Assembly: GCA_046350295.1 (NCBI GenBank)
Contig: JAXMAR010000006.1
Span: forward strand, 62,001 to 126,000
DNA: 64,000 nucleotides
Direction of reading: 5' to 3'
DNA from: JAXMAR01 sp046350295
GTDB lineage: Bacteria > Planctomycetota > Planctomycetia > Gemmatales > Gemmataceae
In this document: piece after piece, positions 55,016 to 63,185 of the stretch
Layout of the letters: every line of letters begins with the position of its first letter
Position numbering within the stretch: position 1 is the first letter of the stretch
Program-made: the position numbers and the translations under genes
Notes under the pieces: generated by a model
Databases searched by the model: none
What the model was told of the DNA's origin: nothing
Seen by the model: the letters and a program-made list of their open reading frames with translations, nothing else

Positions 55016-55363
55016 ATGTCCAACACGCCGCGCGACTGGAAGTATCTGGAGCGCCGACCAGGATCGAGCCACCAGCAGCTTTGCGTCAAAGGCAAGCGCA
55101 TCTGGGCGTGGACTCTGTACTGTGAGTTCATGAGCGCGAAAGAACCGCGCACGCCGCAGCAGCTTGCGGAGGATTGGGGGATTCCTCTCGAAGCTGTCCA
55201 CGAGGCTATCGAGTATTGCAAGAGCGACCCCCCCGAGCTCCGCGAGGATCACCGAAAGGACGACATCCTCGCGGAAGCCATCGGCATGAATGACCCGGCC
55301 GTGATGCGCAGCGGCAGGCCCAGAAGCCTTTCCAGCGCGGAACACGTGAGTCTCGGCCTATGA
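55016..55363 (+). CDS. DUF433 family protein
   Basis: 115 residues: DWKYLERRPGSSHQQLCVKG, KRIWAWTLYCEFMSAKEP, RTPQQLAEDWGIPLEAVHEA, IEYCKSDPPELREDHRK. The 'v.G.ri...tly......g.s.eelA.d..l..eav.aal.Y' order is DUF433, usually an antitoxin-like winged HTH next to a PIN-like DUF5615 toxin. Here the next gene is instead SMI1/KNR4-like; the stop overlaps an ATG (ATGA). GGGGAGA precedes the start. Confidence 0.8.
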   Translation: MSNTPRDWKYLERRPGSSHQQLCVKGKRIWAWTLYCEFMSAKEPRTPQQLAEDWGIPLEAVHEAIEYCKSDPPELREDHRKDDILAEAIGMNDPAVMRSGRPRSLSSAEHVSLGL

Positions 55364-55374
55364 GAGGAACGTCG

Positions 55375-55809
55375 ATGAGCGAAGCGGAAATTCGTGACGT
55401 CGAAGTCCAGCTTGGAGTGACACTTCCAGTTCATTACCGCAGCTTTTTGCTCGCATATCCGACTCGCCTGATCGAAGCGAAATTGGATCTAGGCTGGGTC
55501 CAAGAGGCTCCAGCGGACCGCCAACTGTATGACAACGCGGAACGGCTCATTCAACTCAATCGTGACGTTCGATTGCCTGGCACTCCGTGGGTCGGCGAGG
55601 AGGGCGCAGCCTGGCCGGAAAAGTTTTTCGCGGTGGGCGATGATCAGTGTGGCAATTATTGGTCTATCGATCTGCTCACCGAGGACCGAGGCGTGTGGTT
55701 TTATGACCACGAGATCGGCGCCTTCGAGCGACAACACGATAGTTTAGAAGCCTTTGAGGAATCGGTGCTCGCGCAAATTGAGTTTTTCAATCGCGAATGC
55801 CGTTCGTAG
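55375..55809 (+). CDS. SMI1/KNR4 (SUKH) family protein
   Basis: 144 residues from ATG 55375 (GAGGAAC seven bases upstream); an ATG at 55360 overlapping the previous stop is the alternative. MSEAEIRDVEVQLGVTLPVH, YRSFLLAYPTRL, KFFAVGDDQCGNYWSIDLL, GVWFYDHEIGAFE, SLEAFEESVLAQIEFFNREC: this is the SUKH fold ('ei...E..lg..LP..yr.fL...nG', 'f...g.dg.Gn.y.ld'). SUKH proteins commonly act as immunity proteins against polymorphic toxins, but no toxin gene is present nearby. Confidence 0.82.
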   Translation: MSEAEIRDVEVQLGVTLPVHYRSFLLAYPTRLIEAKLDLGWVQEAPADRQLYDNAERLIQLNRDVRLPGTPWVGEEGAAWPEKFFAVGDDQCGNYWSIDLLTEDRGVWFYDHEIGAFERQHDSLEAFEESVLAQIEFFNRECRS

Positions 55810-55901
55810 GCTAGAGCCCGCAGTATTCCGCACGCCTTTCCTTCTCGGAGTTATGCCGCCGCGCTCACCCACCAAAAAAGGACTCGCTAGCTGAGAAGAC
55901 C

Positions 55902-57230
55902 ATGACCCCCAACCGCCGCCATTTCCTCGCCGCCTCCGCCGCGACGCTCGCCGCGACCGCCGCCCCCGCCGCCGAGCCGGAGAAACCTGCCGCGCCGCCG
56001 CTTTTGCGCGTCAAGCCGCCGCTCAATCCGGAGAAGCCGCGGCGCCGCCTCGCCGTCATCACCTCCGTCTTCCGCTTCCTGTCCCATTCCTACCACATCG
56101 CCGGCCGCTTCCTGAACGGCTACCTGCGCGCCGGGAAGATGCACTATCCCGATTGGCACATCGCGAGCATGTATGTCGATCAGCCGAAGGATCCGGGCGA
56201 CCTGAGCCGAGATTATTCCAAGGACTACGGCTTCGCGTTGCACCGCGACATCGCCGGGGCGCTCACGCTCGGCGGCGACAAGCTGGCCGTCGACGGCGTC
56301 CTGCTCATCTGCGAGCACGGCGACTATCCGCGCAACGAAAGAGGGCAGATCCTCTATCCGCGCTACGAGATGTATCAGCAGGTGGTCGACGTCTTCCGCA
56401 AGTCCGGCCGCTCCGTGCCGGTCTTCGTCGACAAGCACCTGAGCTACGACCGCAAGCGCGGCTTCGAGATGGTCGAGACGGCCCGCAAGCTCGGCTTCGG
56501 TCTCATGGCCGGGTCGAGCCTTCCGGTGACATGGCGCCGGCCCGAACTGGAACTGCCGATCGGCGTCAACATCCGCGAGGCGCTGCTGGCTGGCACGTCG
56601 AACTCGGAGGTCTACGGCATCCACTCGCTCGAAGCGCTGCAGACGATGGTCGAGCGCCGGCGCCGCGGCCAGCAAGGCGTACGCTCGGTGCAATGCCTGT
56701 CGGGAGACGCGGTCTGGAAGGCGGGGGATGCCGGGCAATGGTCCCGGGAACTCCTGGACCACGCCGTCGGCCGCAGCCACTCGCGCAACTGCGGCGACAT
56801 CCGCCGCAACTGCCGTGTACATTCGGAGACCTACGGCAAGCGCACCTTCCCCGGCCCGTATGCGTTCCTGATCGAATACCGCGACGGTTTGCGGGCCGCC
56901 GTCCTCCAACTTCAGGGCCATGTCGGCGATACGACTTTCGCCGCTCGGATCGAAGGGGAGAAGCGGCCGGTGTCGACGCTGTTCCTGCTGCCGCCGCCCC
57001 CCGGGGCCGCGTTCCTGGAGGCGCAGGCGAGCAAGATCGAAGTGTTTCTCGAGGCGGGCCGGCCGCCGTATCCGGTGCAGCGAACGTTGCTCACCACGGG
57101 CATCCTCGACGTCGCACTCGAATCCCGCTTTCGCGACGGGCGACGTCTGGAGACGCCAGAGCTGGATGTCTCTTACGATCCGCCCAAGGACTCCGGCTTC
57201 ATGCGCGGCGAATACGCGGCGCCGGCATAG
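55902..57230 (+). CDS. Tat-exported protein of unknown function
   Basis: 442 residues. Twin-arginine signal MTPNRRHFLAASAATLAATA. The body starts RRRLAVITSVFRFLSHSYHI, then AGRFLNGYLRAGKMHYPDWH, LAVDGVLLICEHGDYPRNER, VPVFVDKHLSYDRKRGFEMV, and TYGKRTFPGPYAFLIEYRDG. The overall order resembles a Rossmann-type oxidoreductase (GFO/IDH/MocA-like, secreted), but the GxGxxG loop is replaced, so cofactor binding is doubtful. Common in planctomycetes as a conserved Tat protein. Followed by a complex repeat. Confidence 0.75.
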   Translation: MTPNRRHFLAASAATLAATAAPAAEPEKPAAPPLLRVKPPLNPEKPRRRLAVITSVFRFLSHSYHIAGRFLNGYLRAGKMHYPDWHIASMYVDQPKDPGDLSRDYSKDYGFALHRDIAGALTLGGDKLAVDGVLLICEHGDYPRNERGQILYPRYEMYQQVVDVFRKSGRSVPVFVDKHLSYDRKRGFEMVETARKLGFGLMAGSSLPVTWRRPELELPIGVNIREALLAGTSNSEVYGIHSLEALQTMVERRRRGQQGVRSVQCLSGDAVWKAGDAGQWSRELLDHAVGRSHSRNCGDIRRNCRVHSETYGKRTFPGPYAFLIEYRDGLRAAVLQLQGHVGDTTFAARIEGEKRPVSTLFLLPPPPGAAFLEAQASKIEVFLEAGRPPYPVQRTLLTTGILDVALESRFRDGRRLETPELDVSYDPPKDSGFMRGEYAAPA

Positions 57231-57238
57231 GCGGGTGA

Positions 57239-57409
57239 CATGCTTTTGCGGGTCACTCGCGGGAGCGTTGGATTGTCCGAAACACCGCAAAAGCATGCTT
57301 TTCGATGTCGCCCACAAGCCAACTTTTGCTGTCGGACAACGACGTCCAGCATGCTTTTGCGGTGTGAGTGGGCACTTCAACGAGCCTTGACAGGACCCGC
57401 AAAAGCATG
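57239..57409. repeat. nested four-arm inverted repeat (CATGCTTTTGCGG units)
   Basis: Outer arms 57239-57254 and 57394-57409 (CATGCTTTTGCGGGTC, perfect 16 bp) enclose inner arms 57282-57299 and 57348-57365 (perfect 18 bp, ACACCGCAAAAGCATGCT). All four share the core GCATGCTTTTGCGG. Additional short pairing (TTGTCCGA/TCGGACAA) lies between arms. No coding sense. Sits in the 214-base gap between two co-directional genes. Confidence 0.85.
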
Positions 57410-57444
57410 CCACCCGAGCACGCCGTTCATCTGCGGAGACAGCG

Positions 57445-58491
57445 GTGACCACAAGACAATCCGAACCGAGCCAGGGTGTCCGCGAAATCCGCTGCTCCCA
57501 CTCGGAAAGTCTTCCCGCCTTGCTGTCGGATCTGCGTCTCTCCGTCCTCATCTCCACCTATCAGACGGGACATCTGGTCGCCGTTTCCGCGACGGAAGGC
57601 CGGCTCACCGTCACGTTTCACCAGTTCGAGCGCGCCATGGGGATCGCGGTGAAGCCCGGGACGATTGCCGTCTGCACGCGCAAGGAGGTCTGGTTCCTGC
57701 GCGACGCGCCGGACATCGCGGCCAAGCTGCAGCCGTGGCATGACGCCTGCTTCCTGGCGCGTACCAGTCACTTCACCGGCGACATCGAGGCCCACCAGTC
57801 GGCCTGGATCGGGAACGAGTTCTGGGTCGTGAATACGCTCTTCTCGTGCCTGTGCGCCCTGCATCCCCACTACAGCTTCGCCCCACGCTGGCGTCCGCCG
57901 TTCGTCTCGGCTTTGCGTCCGGAGGACCGTTGTCATCTGAACGGGCTGGCGGTGGTCGACGGCCAGCCGCGCTACGTCACCGCCCTCGGCGAGACCGATT
58001 CCCCAGCCGGCTGGCGTCCGGTCAAGCAGAACGGCGGTTGCCTGATCGAGATCCCGAGCGGCCGCTTGCTCGCGCGCGGCCTGTCGCTGCCGCATTCGCC
58101 GCGCGTCGACGGCAAGCAGGTTTACTTCCTTCATTCGGGGCGCGGCGAGCTGGCGATGGCCGATGCCGAAACCGGCCAGGTCGCGGCGGTCGCCGGATTG
58201 CCGGGCGTCGCGCGCGGGCTGGCGCTCCACGGCGGGTACGCGTTCGTCGGTCTCTCCAAGGCGCGGCCGACGCTGGAGGGCGTGCCGATCGTCGCGCGGC
58301 GCCAGGAATTGCGCTGCGGTCTGTGGGTGGTGGAACTTGGGACCGGCGCCATCGTCGCCCACCTGGAGTTCGGCGCAGGGGTGGAGGAGATCTTCGACGT
58401 GCAGGTGTTGCCGGGAATTGTGTCGCCGTATATTTCGGGTCCGTGGGCGGAGAAGGATACGGGACAGCCGCTGTGGACGGTTCCGCCGTGA
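57445..58491 (+). CDS. TIGR03032 family protein (DUF4915-like)
   Basis: 348 residues from GTG 57445. SLPALLSDLRLSVLISTYQT, GHLVAVSATEGRLTVTFHQF, ERAMGIAVKPGTIAVCTRKE, HFTGDIEAHQSAWIGNEFWV, VNTLFSCLCALHPHYSFAPR, WRPPFVSALRPEDRCHLNGL are the canonical blocks of TIGR03032, a beta-propeller-like family frequently near TPR or sulfotransferase genes. Function unknown. The reading frame is clean to TGA. Confidence 0.88.
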   Translation: MTTRQSEPSQGVREIRCSHSESLPALLSDLRLSVLISTYQTGHLVAVSATEGRLTVTFHQFERAMGIAVKPGTIAVCTRKEVWFLRDAPDIAAKLQPWHDACFLARTSHFTGDIEAHQSAWIGNEFWVVNTLFSCLCALHPHYSFAPRWRPPFVSALRPEDRCHLNGLAVVDGQPRYVTALGETDSPAGWRPVKQNGGCLIEIPSGRLLARGLSLPHSPRVDGKQVYFLHSGRGELAMADAETGQVAAVAGLPGVARGLALHGGYAFVGLSKARPTLEGVPIVARRQELRCGLWVVELGTGAIVAHLEFGAGVEEIFDVQVLPGIVSPYISGPWAEKDTGQPLWTVPP

Positions 58492-58578
58492 GTCGGCTCC
58501 CTGGGTTGCATCGTGCCCTCGCGCCGCTACAATCACAGGACCGCGCGCTTCCCATCGACCTCTTTTATTCGCGTCTCC

Positions 58579-59613
58579 ATGCCTGACACCGCGTCTCCGG
58601 ACGACTTGCAAACCCTGAATGAGCTGACCAACGCCTACCAGGCCATGACCGCCGAGATCGGCAAGGTCATCGTCGGCCAGAAGGAGGTCGTCGACCAACT
58701 GCTGATGGCTCTCTTCAGCAAGGGCCATTGCCTGCTCGAAGGCGTTCCCGGCCTGGCCAAGACGCTGCTCGTCAGCACCGTCGCCCAGATCCTCCACCTG
58801 ACCTTCAAGCGCATCCAGTTCACCCCCGACCTGATGCCCGCCGACATCACCGGCACCGACATCCTGCAAGACGACCCCGAGACCGGCCGCCGCCGCTTCG
58901 TCTTCTTGCAGGGGCCGATCTTCGCCAACATGATCCTGGCCGACGAGATCAACCGCACGCCGCCGAAGACGCAGGCCGCGCTATTGGAAGCGATGCAGGA
59001 GCATCACGTGACGGCCGGCAGCCATACCTACCATCTGCCGGAGCCGTTCTTCGTGCTCGCGACGCAGAACCCGATCGAGCAAGAGGGGACGTATCCCTTG
59101 CCCGAGGCGCAGCTCGATCGCTTCATGTTTCACATCACCGTCGCCTATCCGACGCGTGACGAAGAGCTGGCGATCATGAAGCGGACCACGGGCGGCGAGA
59201 AGAGCAGCCTCGGGACGCTCCTCAGCGGCGAGCGCATCCTTCAGCTTCAGGAGGTTGTCCGCAAACTGATCGTCGCCGACCACGTCTTCCAGTACGCCGT
59301 CGATCTGGTGCGCGCGACGCGTCCCAAGGAAGCGGCGCCGGCAAAGTTCATCACCGAGCTGGTCGCCTGGGGCGCGGGCCCGCGCGCCAGCCAGTACCTG
59401 ATCCTCGCCGGCAAGGCGCGGGCCATCCTCAACGGCCGGCTGCACGTGATGACGGAGGACATCCAACAGGTGGCGCATCCGGTGTTGCGCCATCGCCTGG
59501 TGACGACGTTCCACGCCGACGCCGAAGGCGTGACGCCCGACCAGATCATCGACAAGCTGCTGAAGGCCGTCCCCCTCCCGCAAGAGACGGGCGCGGGCGA
59601 AAGCGTAAGGTAG
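58579..59613 (+). CDS. MoxR-family AAA+ ATPase
   Basis: 344 residues from ATG 58579. Walker A LLEGVPGLAKTLLVSTVA, Walker B NMILADEINRTPPKTQAALL, sensor 1 FFVLATQNPIEQEGTYPLPE, AQLDRFMFHI, and the C-terminal lid GPRASQYLILAGKARAI. MoxR ATPases act as chaperones with von Willebrand A partners; the DUF58 vWA gene follows 175 bases downstream. Its stop codon TAG lies inside a long inverted repeat. Confidence 0.93.
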   Translation: MPDTASPDDLQTLNELTNAYQAMTAEIGKVIVGQKEVVDQLLMALFSKGHCLLEGVPGLAKTLLVSTVAQILHLTFKRIQFTPDLMPADITGTDILQDDPETGRRRFVFLQGPIFANMILADEINRTPPKTQAALLEAMQEHHVTAGSHTYHLPEPFFVLATQNPIEQEGTYPLPEAQLDRFMFHITVAYPTRDEELAIMKRTTGGEKSSLGTLLSGERILQLQEVVRKLIVADHVFQYAVDLVRATRPKEAAPAKFITELVAWGAGPRASQYLILAGKARAILNGRLHVMTEDIQQVAHPVLRHRLVTTFHADAEGVTPDQIIDKLLKAVPLPQETGAGESVR

Positions 59614-59785
59614 TCGACTCGCTCCGCGAGTCGACAGGCCGAAGGCCTTTGAAGACGCTGGTGCCGCGCAGGCGCCGACCCTCGCCGGTTTGTTCGATGG
59701 TTGGCGGATGAAAGACACGCGGACTGAAAGGACCACTGCCCTCAAAGGCCTCCGGCCTGTCTGACTCGCGGAGCGAGTCGACTAC
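59610..59785. repeat. long inverted repeat between moxR-like and DUF58 genes
   Basis: Left arm 59610-59650 (GTAGTCGACTCGCTCCGCGA, then GTCGACAGGCCGAAGGCCTTT) mirrors right arm 59744-59785 (AAAGGCCTCCGGCCTGTC, then GACTCGCGGAGCGAGTCGAC) over about 40 bases, with few mismatches; each arm also contains smaller palindromes. About 93 bases lie between. It supplies the moxR stop codon and ends just before the DUF58 start, so it probably inserted between coupled genes. Confidence 0.8.
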
Positions 59786-59788
59786 CTT

Positions 59789-60673
59789 ATGCGTCGCTTC
59801 GATCCCACCGCTCTGGCACGCTATGGCCGTCTCAGCATGGTCGCGCGCACGGTCGTCGAAGGCTTCATCAGCGGCCTGCACCAGAGCCCGTACAAGGGCT
59901 TCAGCGTCGAGTTCGCCGAGCACCGGCAGTATTATCCCGGCGATGAGATCCGCCACCTCGACTGGCGCGTCCTCGGCAAGACCGACCGGCTCTACGTCAA
60001 GGAATACGAGCAGGAGACGAACCTCCAGGCGTACCTCGTCCTCGATTCCTCGGGTAGCATGGGCTTTCGCGGTAAGTCGATCGCCAAGCTCGAATACGCC
60101 CAGCACGTCGCCGCCTCGCTCGCCTACCTGATGCTGCACCAGCTCGACGCCGTCGGCCTCATGGTCCACGACGCCGCCATCCGCGACATTCTCCCCCCGT
60201 CGTCCAATCCCAAGCAGCTCCTGCGCATCCTGCAGACGCTGGAAAAAGCGTCGCCGCACGGTGAGACCAGCCTCGGCGCCCTCTGGGACAAGCTCGCCCA
60301 CCAGGCCAGGCGGCGCGGCATGATCATCCTGCTCTCCGATTGCTTCGATCAGATCGAGCCGCTGCTCCTGGCTCTGCGGCGCCTGCGTCATCGCCGCCAC
60401 GAAGTGCTTCTCTTCCACGTCCTGGCGCCGGAGGAGATCGAGTTCCCCTTCGCGCGCCTCACGCAGTTCCGCAACCTCGAAGCCGCCGCCGACAAGATGC
60501 TGCTCGACCCGCGCCGCCTGCGCCAGGAGTACCTCAAGAACTTCCAGACCTTCTGCGCCGCCCTCAAACGCGGCTGCACCGACATCGAGATCGACTACCA
60601 CCTGCTCCGCACCGACGAACCGATCGACCGCGCCCTCGGCATTTACCTGAGCAAACGCCTCGCGCGGAAGTGA
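59789..60673 (+). CDS. DUF58 domain protein with von Willebrand A MIDAS
   Basis: 294 residues. SPYKGFSVEFAEHRQYYPGD, EIRHLDWRVLGKTDRLYVKE are the DUF58 signature. The MIDAS motif is VLDSSGSMGFRG, with Thr in GETSLG and Asp in IILLSDCFD completing it. The end reads DIEIDYHLLRTDEPIDRALG. DUF58 proteins work with MoxR ATPases in assembling or activating envelope or respiratory complexes. Cytoplasmic, no TM helix seen. Confidence 0.92.
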   Translation: MRRFDPTALARYGRLSMVARTVVEGFISGLHQSPYKGFSVEFAEHRQYYPGDEIRHLDWRVLGKTDRLYVKEYEQETNLQAYLVLDSSGSMGFRGKSIAKLEYAQHVAASLAYLMLHQLDAVGLMVHDAAIRDILPPSSNPKQLLRILQTLEKASPHGETSLGALWDKLAHQARRRGMIILLSDCFDQIEPLLLALRRLRHRRHEVLLFHVLAPEEIEFPFARLTQFRNLEAAADKMLLDPRRLRQEYLKNFQTFCAALKRGCTDIEIDYHLLRTDEPIDRALGIYLSKRLARK

Positions 60674-60774
60674 CCTGAAAAAAGGCGCCCGACCCTTCGG
60701 GCAGCGCCAAGGGCTCGGAACGTAGACACGATCACGACGCTGCCGGAGGGGGCTCGGACCCCATTTTTTTCACG

Positions 60775-61551
60775 ATGAAGGACTGGCAATTACCGCCGGG
60801 CGTCTCACGGGGCCTCTGGGACGCGGCCCAGGACGACGCCTTCGCTCGCAACTACGACGCCACGCTCGCCGGCGCCCCGCTGCTGGACCTCGATATCGCC
60901 TTCGTCCGCGCCCATTGCCCCACGCCAGGCCGGTTGCTCGACCTCGGCGCCGGCACGGGACGTCTGGCGATCCCGCTGGCACGCGACGGTTTCCGCGTCG
61001 TCGCCGTCGATCTGTCGCCGCGGATGCTGGAGGTTCTGGGGGAGAAGGCGCGGCGGGCCGACGTTTCCGTGGCCCGCCTCGCCGCGAACATCGTCGAACT
61101 GGATGCCCTGGCCGGTGAATCCTTCGACTATGCCGCCTGCCTCTTCAGCACGCTCGGTCTTGTCGAAGGGCAGGGCGCCCGGCGGCAGGTCTTCAAGCAC
61201 GTGCGCCGCCTGCTCAAGCCCGGCGGCGTCTTCGTCTTCCACGTCCACAACCGCTCGTTCCACCTCTGGACGCGCTTCGGCCGCCGCCTCTTGCTGAAAA
61301 ACTGGTGGCGTTCGCTGCTGGGCCGCGAGGAGCGCGGCGATTTCGTCATGCCGCCTCATCAGGGCGCCGCCGCTCTGACGATGCACCTCTTCACGCGGCG
61401 CGAGATCGTTCGCCTTCTTCGCCAGGCGGGCTTGCGGCTGGTCGAGATACGGCCGGTCAGCCTGCGCCGAGATGGACGGTTGCGCTGTCCGTGGCTGGCG
61501 CCCGGCCTTCGCTCCTATGGCTGGCTGATTGTCGCCCGCCGCGGGGCGTAG
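60775..61551 (+). CDS. class I SAM-dependent methyltransferase
   Basis: 258 residues. Motif I GRLLDLGAGTGRLAIPLARD, motif II end VVAVDLSPRML, post-I VARLAANIVELD, motif IV FDYAACLFSTLGLV, motif VI LLKPGGVFVFHVHNR. This is the Methyltransf_11/25 type; substrate unknown. ATG 60775 directly follows an A/T-rich stretch; no strong Shine-Dalgarno. Followed by copy 2 of the 97-bp element. Confidence 0.88.
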   Translation: MKDWQLPPGVSRGLWDAAQDDAFARNYDATLAGAPLLDLDIAFVRAHCPTPGRLLDLGAGTGRLAIPLARDGFRVVAVDLSPRMLEVLGEKARRADVSVARLAANIVELDALAGESFDYAACLFSTLGLVEGQGARRQVFKHVRRLLKPGGVFVFHVHNRSFHLWTRFGRRLLLKNWWRSLLGREERGDFVMPPHQGAAALTMHLFTRREIVRLLRQAGLRLVEIRPVSLRRDGRLRCPWLAPGLRSYGWLIVARRGA

Positions 61552-61573
61552 AGGTCTTCGAGGCCCGACAGGG

Positions 61574-61670
61574 GCTTTGCAACGCAAAAGGGGACTGTCC
61601 CTCTAGACCTGCCAAGAGACTCGGTTTCTCGCTTGAGCGAAAGGGACAGTCCCCTTTTGCGTTGCAAAGC
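61574..61670. repeat. 97-bp inverted-repeat element, copy 2
   Basis: Arms 61574-61602 and 61642-61670, identical to copy 1 (42149-42245), with a 39-base core differing at ten positions. Lies 22 bases after the methyltransferase stop, between convergent genes. Confidence 0.9.
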
Positions 61671-61766
61671 AGCCCGCCAGACGACGATTGCCAGGATGCC
61701 ACGCGGCCTCGAACACTCGGCCCATCTCCTTGGTGCTGATCCGGGCGAAGGAATAACTGGCGCGGC

Positions 61767-62030
61767 CTACGAGTCGTCCAGCCGATCGAGCAATCGGTCC
61801 AGGGCCGCGTCCCATTTCTCCGGCGTGTCGTATTTGCCGTCCCTGATCTCTTGTTTGATGCGGCGAACCAGCTCCCAGCGGATGTTCTTGTCCTTTCCCT
61901 GCTTGGCAGTCTCCGGCGCCATTTCAGCCGGCGCCGCATCGGCCGATTCTTCGGCCGGCGCTTTGGCCTGCCCCAGCCCGCGCCACCAGGCGCGCGAGCC
62001 TCGGATCGGCCCTTCCCAGGTGTCGTGCAT
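61767..62030 (-). CDS. FlgM-like small anti-sigma protein (tentative)
   Basis: 87 residues from ATG 62030. The first half is low-complexity Ala/Glu/Pro; the second half, NIRWELVRRIKQEIRDGKYD then TPEKWDAALDRLLDRLDD, resembles the C-terminal sigma-28-binding helices of FlgM ('R...i...I..G.Y.......a..ll'). FlgM-like proteins are common in this phylum outside flagellar operons. It lies among regulators of transcription at the right edge. Assignment rests on about 35 residues. Confidence 0.55.
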   Translation of the reverse strand: MHDTWEGPIRGSRAWWRGLGQAKAPAEESADAAPAEMAPETAKQGKDKNIRWELVRRIKQEIRDGKYDTPEKWDAALDRLLDRLDDS

Positions 62031-62560
62031 GCGAATCTCTCTTTCCGGTCCGGCGAGGCAACGTTCTCGCCCCCGGTCATCTTAATGCGGTCCAGCGTTC
62101 GTCTGCAACGGTCGGCCGGGTTATGACGGACGTGTGGCTGCCAGGCCCGAAGCCAAGAGCCTGAAGCCATTGAGCGGCGGCAGTCGGCGAGGTGCGCCAT
62201 CGTCCGTGATGATGTGCCTTATGCGCCACCCGAGGGGAGCGGCGCGAGCCTGTGTGCCATCGCGTAGCAGTCCGCTGATTCTTTCGGCGACCAGGCAAGG
62301 ATGGGATTGTTGCCAGGGGGTAGACCCGATCCCTTCCCCGCTAGGGAAAAAGATCGGCCGCCTCCGGGCGCGGGCTTAGCGAATCTTCAACACGACGGAG
62401 TGGACGACCAAGCCAAGGTGTGCATGAATCCCGTTGCGCGCAAGATGCCAGCGAAGGGGGGGACGACTCAGGAGCGGTTCAGGCGCTGCCGGTCAGTTGC
62501 AAGAGCCGAAGCAGACGTGACGCGCGCACGGGCAGGCGCGAGAGGGAGGGACGCGCGGTC
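62031..62560. other. gene-free stretch between two minus-strand regulators
   Basis: 530 bases with no supported gene on either strand; frames are Arg/Ser-rich and lack ribosome sites. It should hold the promoter of the FlgM-like gene and the end of the RsbW-like transcript. No clear T-tract hairpin was seen. Confidence 0.4.
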
Positions 62561-62998
62561 TCAGCCGCAATCGCGCCGCGCGTTTGCCGGCTCGATCCGC
62601 TTGACCATCCGCAGACGGTTGCCCGCGCCATCCGCGCGCGCCTCGCAGCGGATCTCGTCCATGAGCGTCCGCATCAAGAAGACACCTCGGCCGCCCAGCC
62701 GCAATTCGCCGGGATCGAGGTGCGGCACGGCGCTGATGTCGAATGGTTTTCCTTCGTCGAAGAAGGTCAGGACGACGCAGTCCTCGTGGATCTCCAGTTC
62801 AATCTGCAACTGGGCCGCGGCGACGTTTCGATGCGCGTGCCGAATGATGTTGCTGACGGCCTCTCCCGTGACCAGAACCAGCGAGCGCAGGAAGCCGGGC
62901 ATCAGCCCGCAGCACGCGCCCACGTTCTCGACGAATCCGCGCGCCGTCGAGAGCATGCACAAATCGCTGGGCACGTTGAGGCTGTAGGTCGCCGCCAT
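62561..62998 (-). CDS. RsbW-like ATP-binding anti-sigma/serine kinase
   Basis: 145 residues. HATPase_c_2 fold: YSLNVPSDLCMLSTARGFVE, then LVTGEAVSNIIRHAHR (N box with Glu and Asn), FFDEGKPFDI (G1 box, DEGKPF), and LGGRGVFLMRTLMDEIRCEA (G2 box GGRGxxLM). This is the GHKL family of RsbW/SpoIIAB-type switch kinases, which bind a sigma factor or phosphorylate an STAS antagonist. An RpoD-like sigma gene starts 383 bases away in the opposite direction; a link is possible but not shown. Confidence 0.85.
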   Translation of the reverse strand: MAATYSLNVPSDLCMLSTARGFVENVGACCGLMPGFLRSLVLVTGEAVSNIIRHAHRNVAAAQLQIELEIHEDCVVLTFFDEGKPFDISAVPHLDPGELRLGGRGVFLMRTLMDEIRCEARADGAGNRLRMVKRIEPANARRDCG

Positions 62999-63076
62999 TC
63001 GCCTGGGCTCCTCTAGAGAAGGCTCCTAGGTCTTCATACCTTGTCAATTCAACCCTGGCAATCGCAATCGCCTCCT

Positions 63077-63111
63077 GCGTGAGCGACGGCCGGCCTGACC
63101 GTCGCTCACGC
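63077..63111. repeat. hairpin related to the 45.26-kb palindrome
   Basis: GCGTGAGCGACGG (63077-63089) pairs perfectly with CCGTCGCTCACGC (63099-63111) around a 9-base loop; the right flank TTCTGGCTCC resembles the outer arm of the 45259-45317 repeat, while the left outer arm has decayed. Located between divergent regulators. Confidence 0.6.
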
Positions 63112-63179
63112 TTCTGGCTCCGACCGCATGCTTGCCGCCGAAAAGCCACTGGCCACTGGTCTTTCACTGAACACTGGTC

Positions 63180-63185
63180 TATAAT
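63180..63185 (+). promoter_or_regulatory. possible -10 element for the sigma-factor gene
   Basis: A perfect TATAAT at 63180-63185 in otherwise GC-rich DNA, about 195 bases before the sigma gene start. No good -35 hexamer at 16-18 bases; an ACTGGTCT direct repeat (63155 and 63173) overlaps the expected area and may be an activator or alternative site. Confidence 0.35.

Noticed and set aside
56153..57238. 361-codon overlapping frame in the Tat-protein gene
   Set aside because: Arg/Pro/Ala-rich shadow with no motif; the other frame has a twin-arginine signal and balanced composition.
57239..57409. Possible short CRISPR-like array
   Set aside because: The four units are alternately inverted and unequally spaced, with no cas genes nearby.
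60684..60712. GGCGC...GCGCC hairpin after the DUF58 gene
   Set aside because: The stem is short and the A tract is on the wrong side for the plus-strand gene; not called a terminator.
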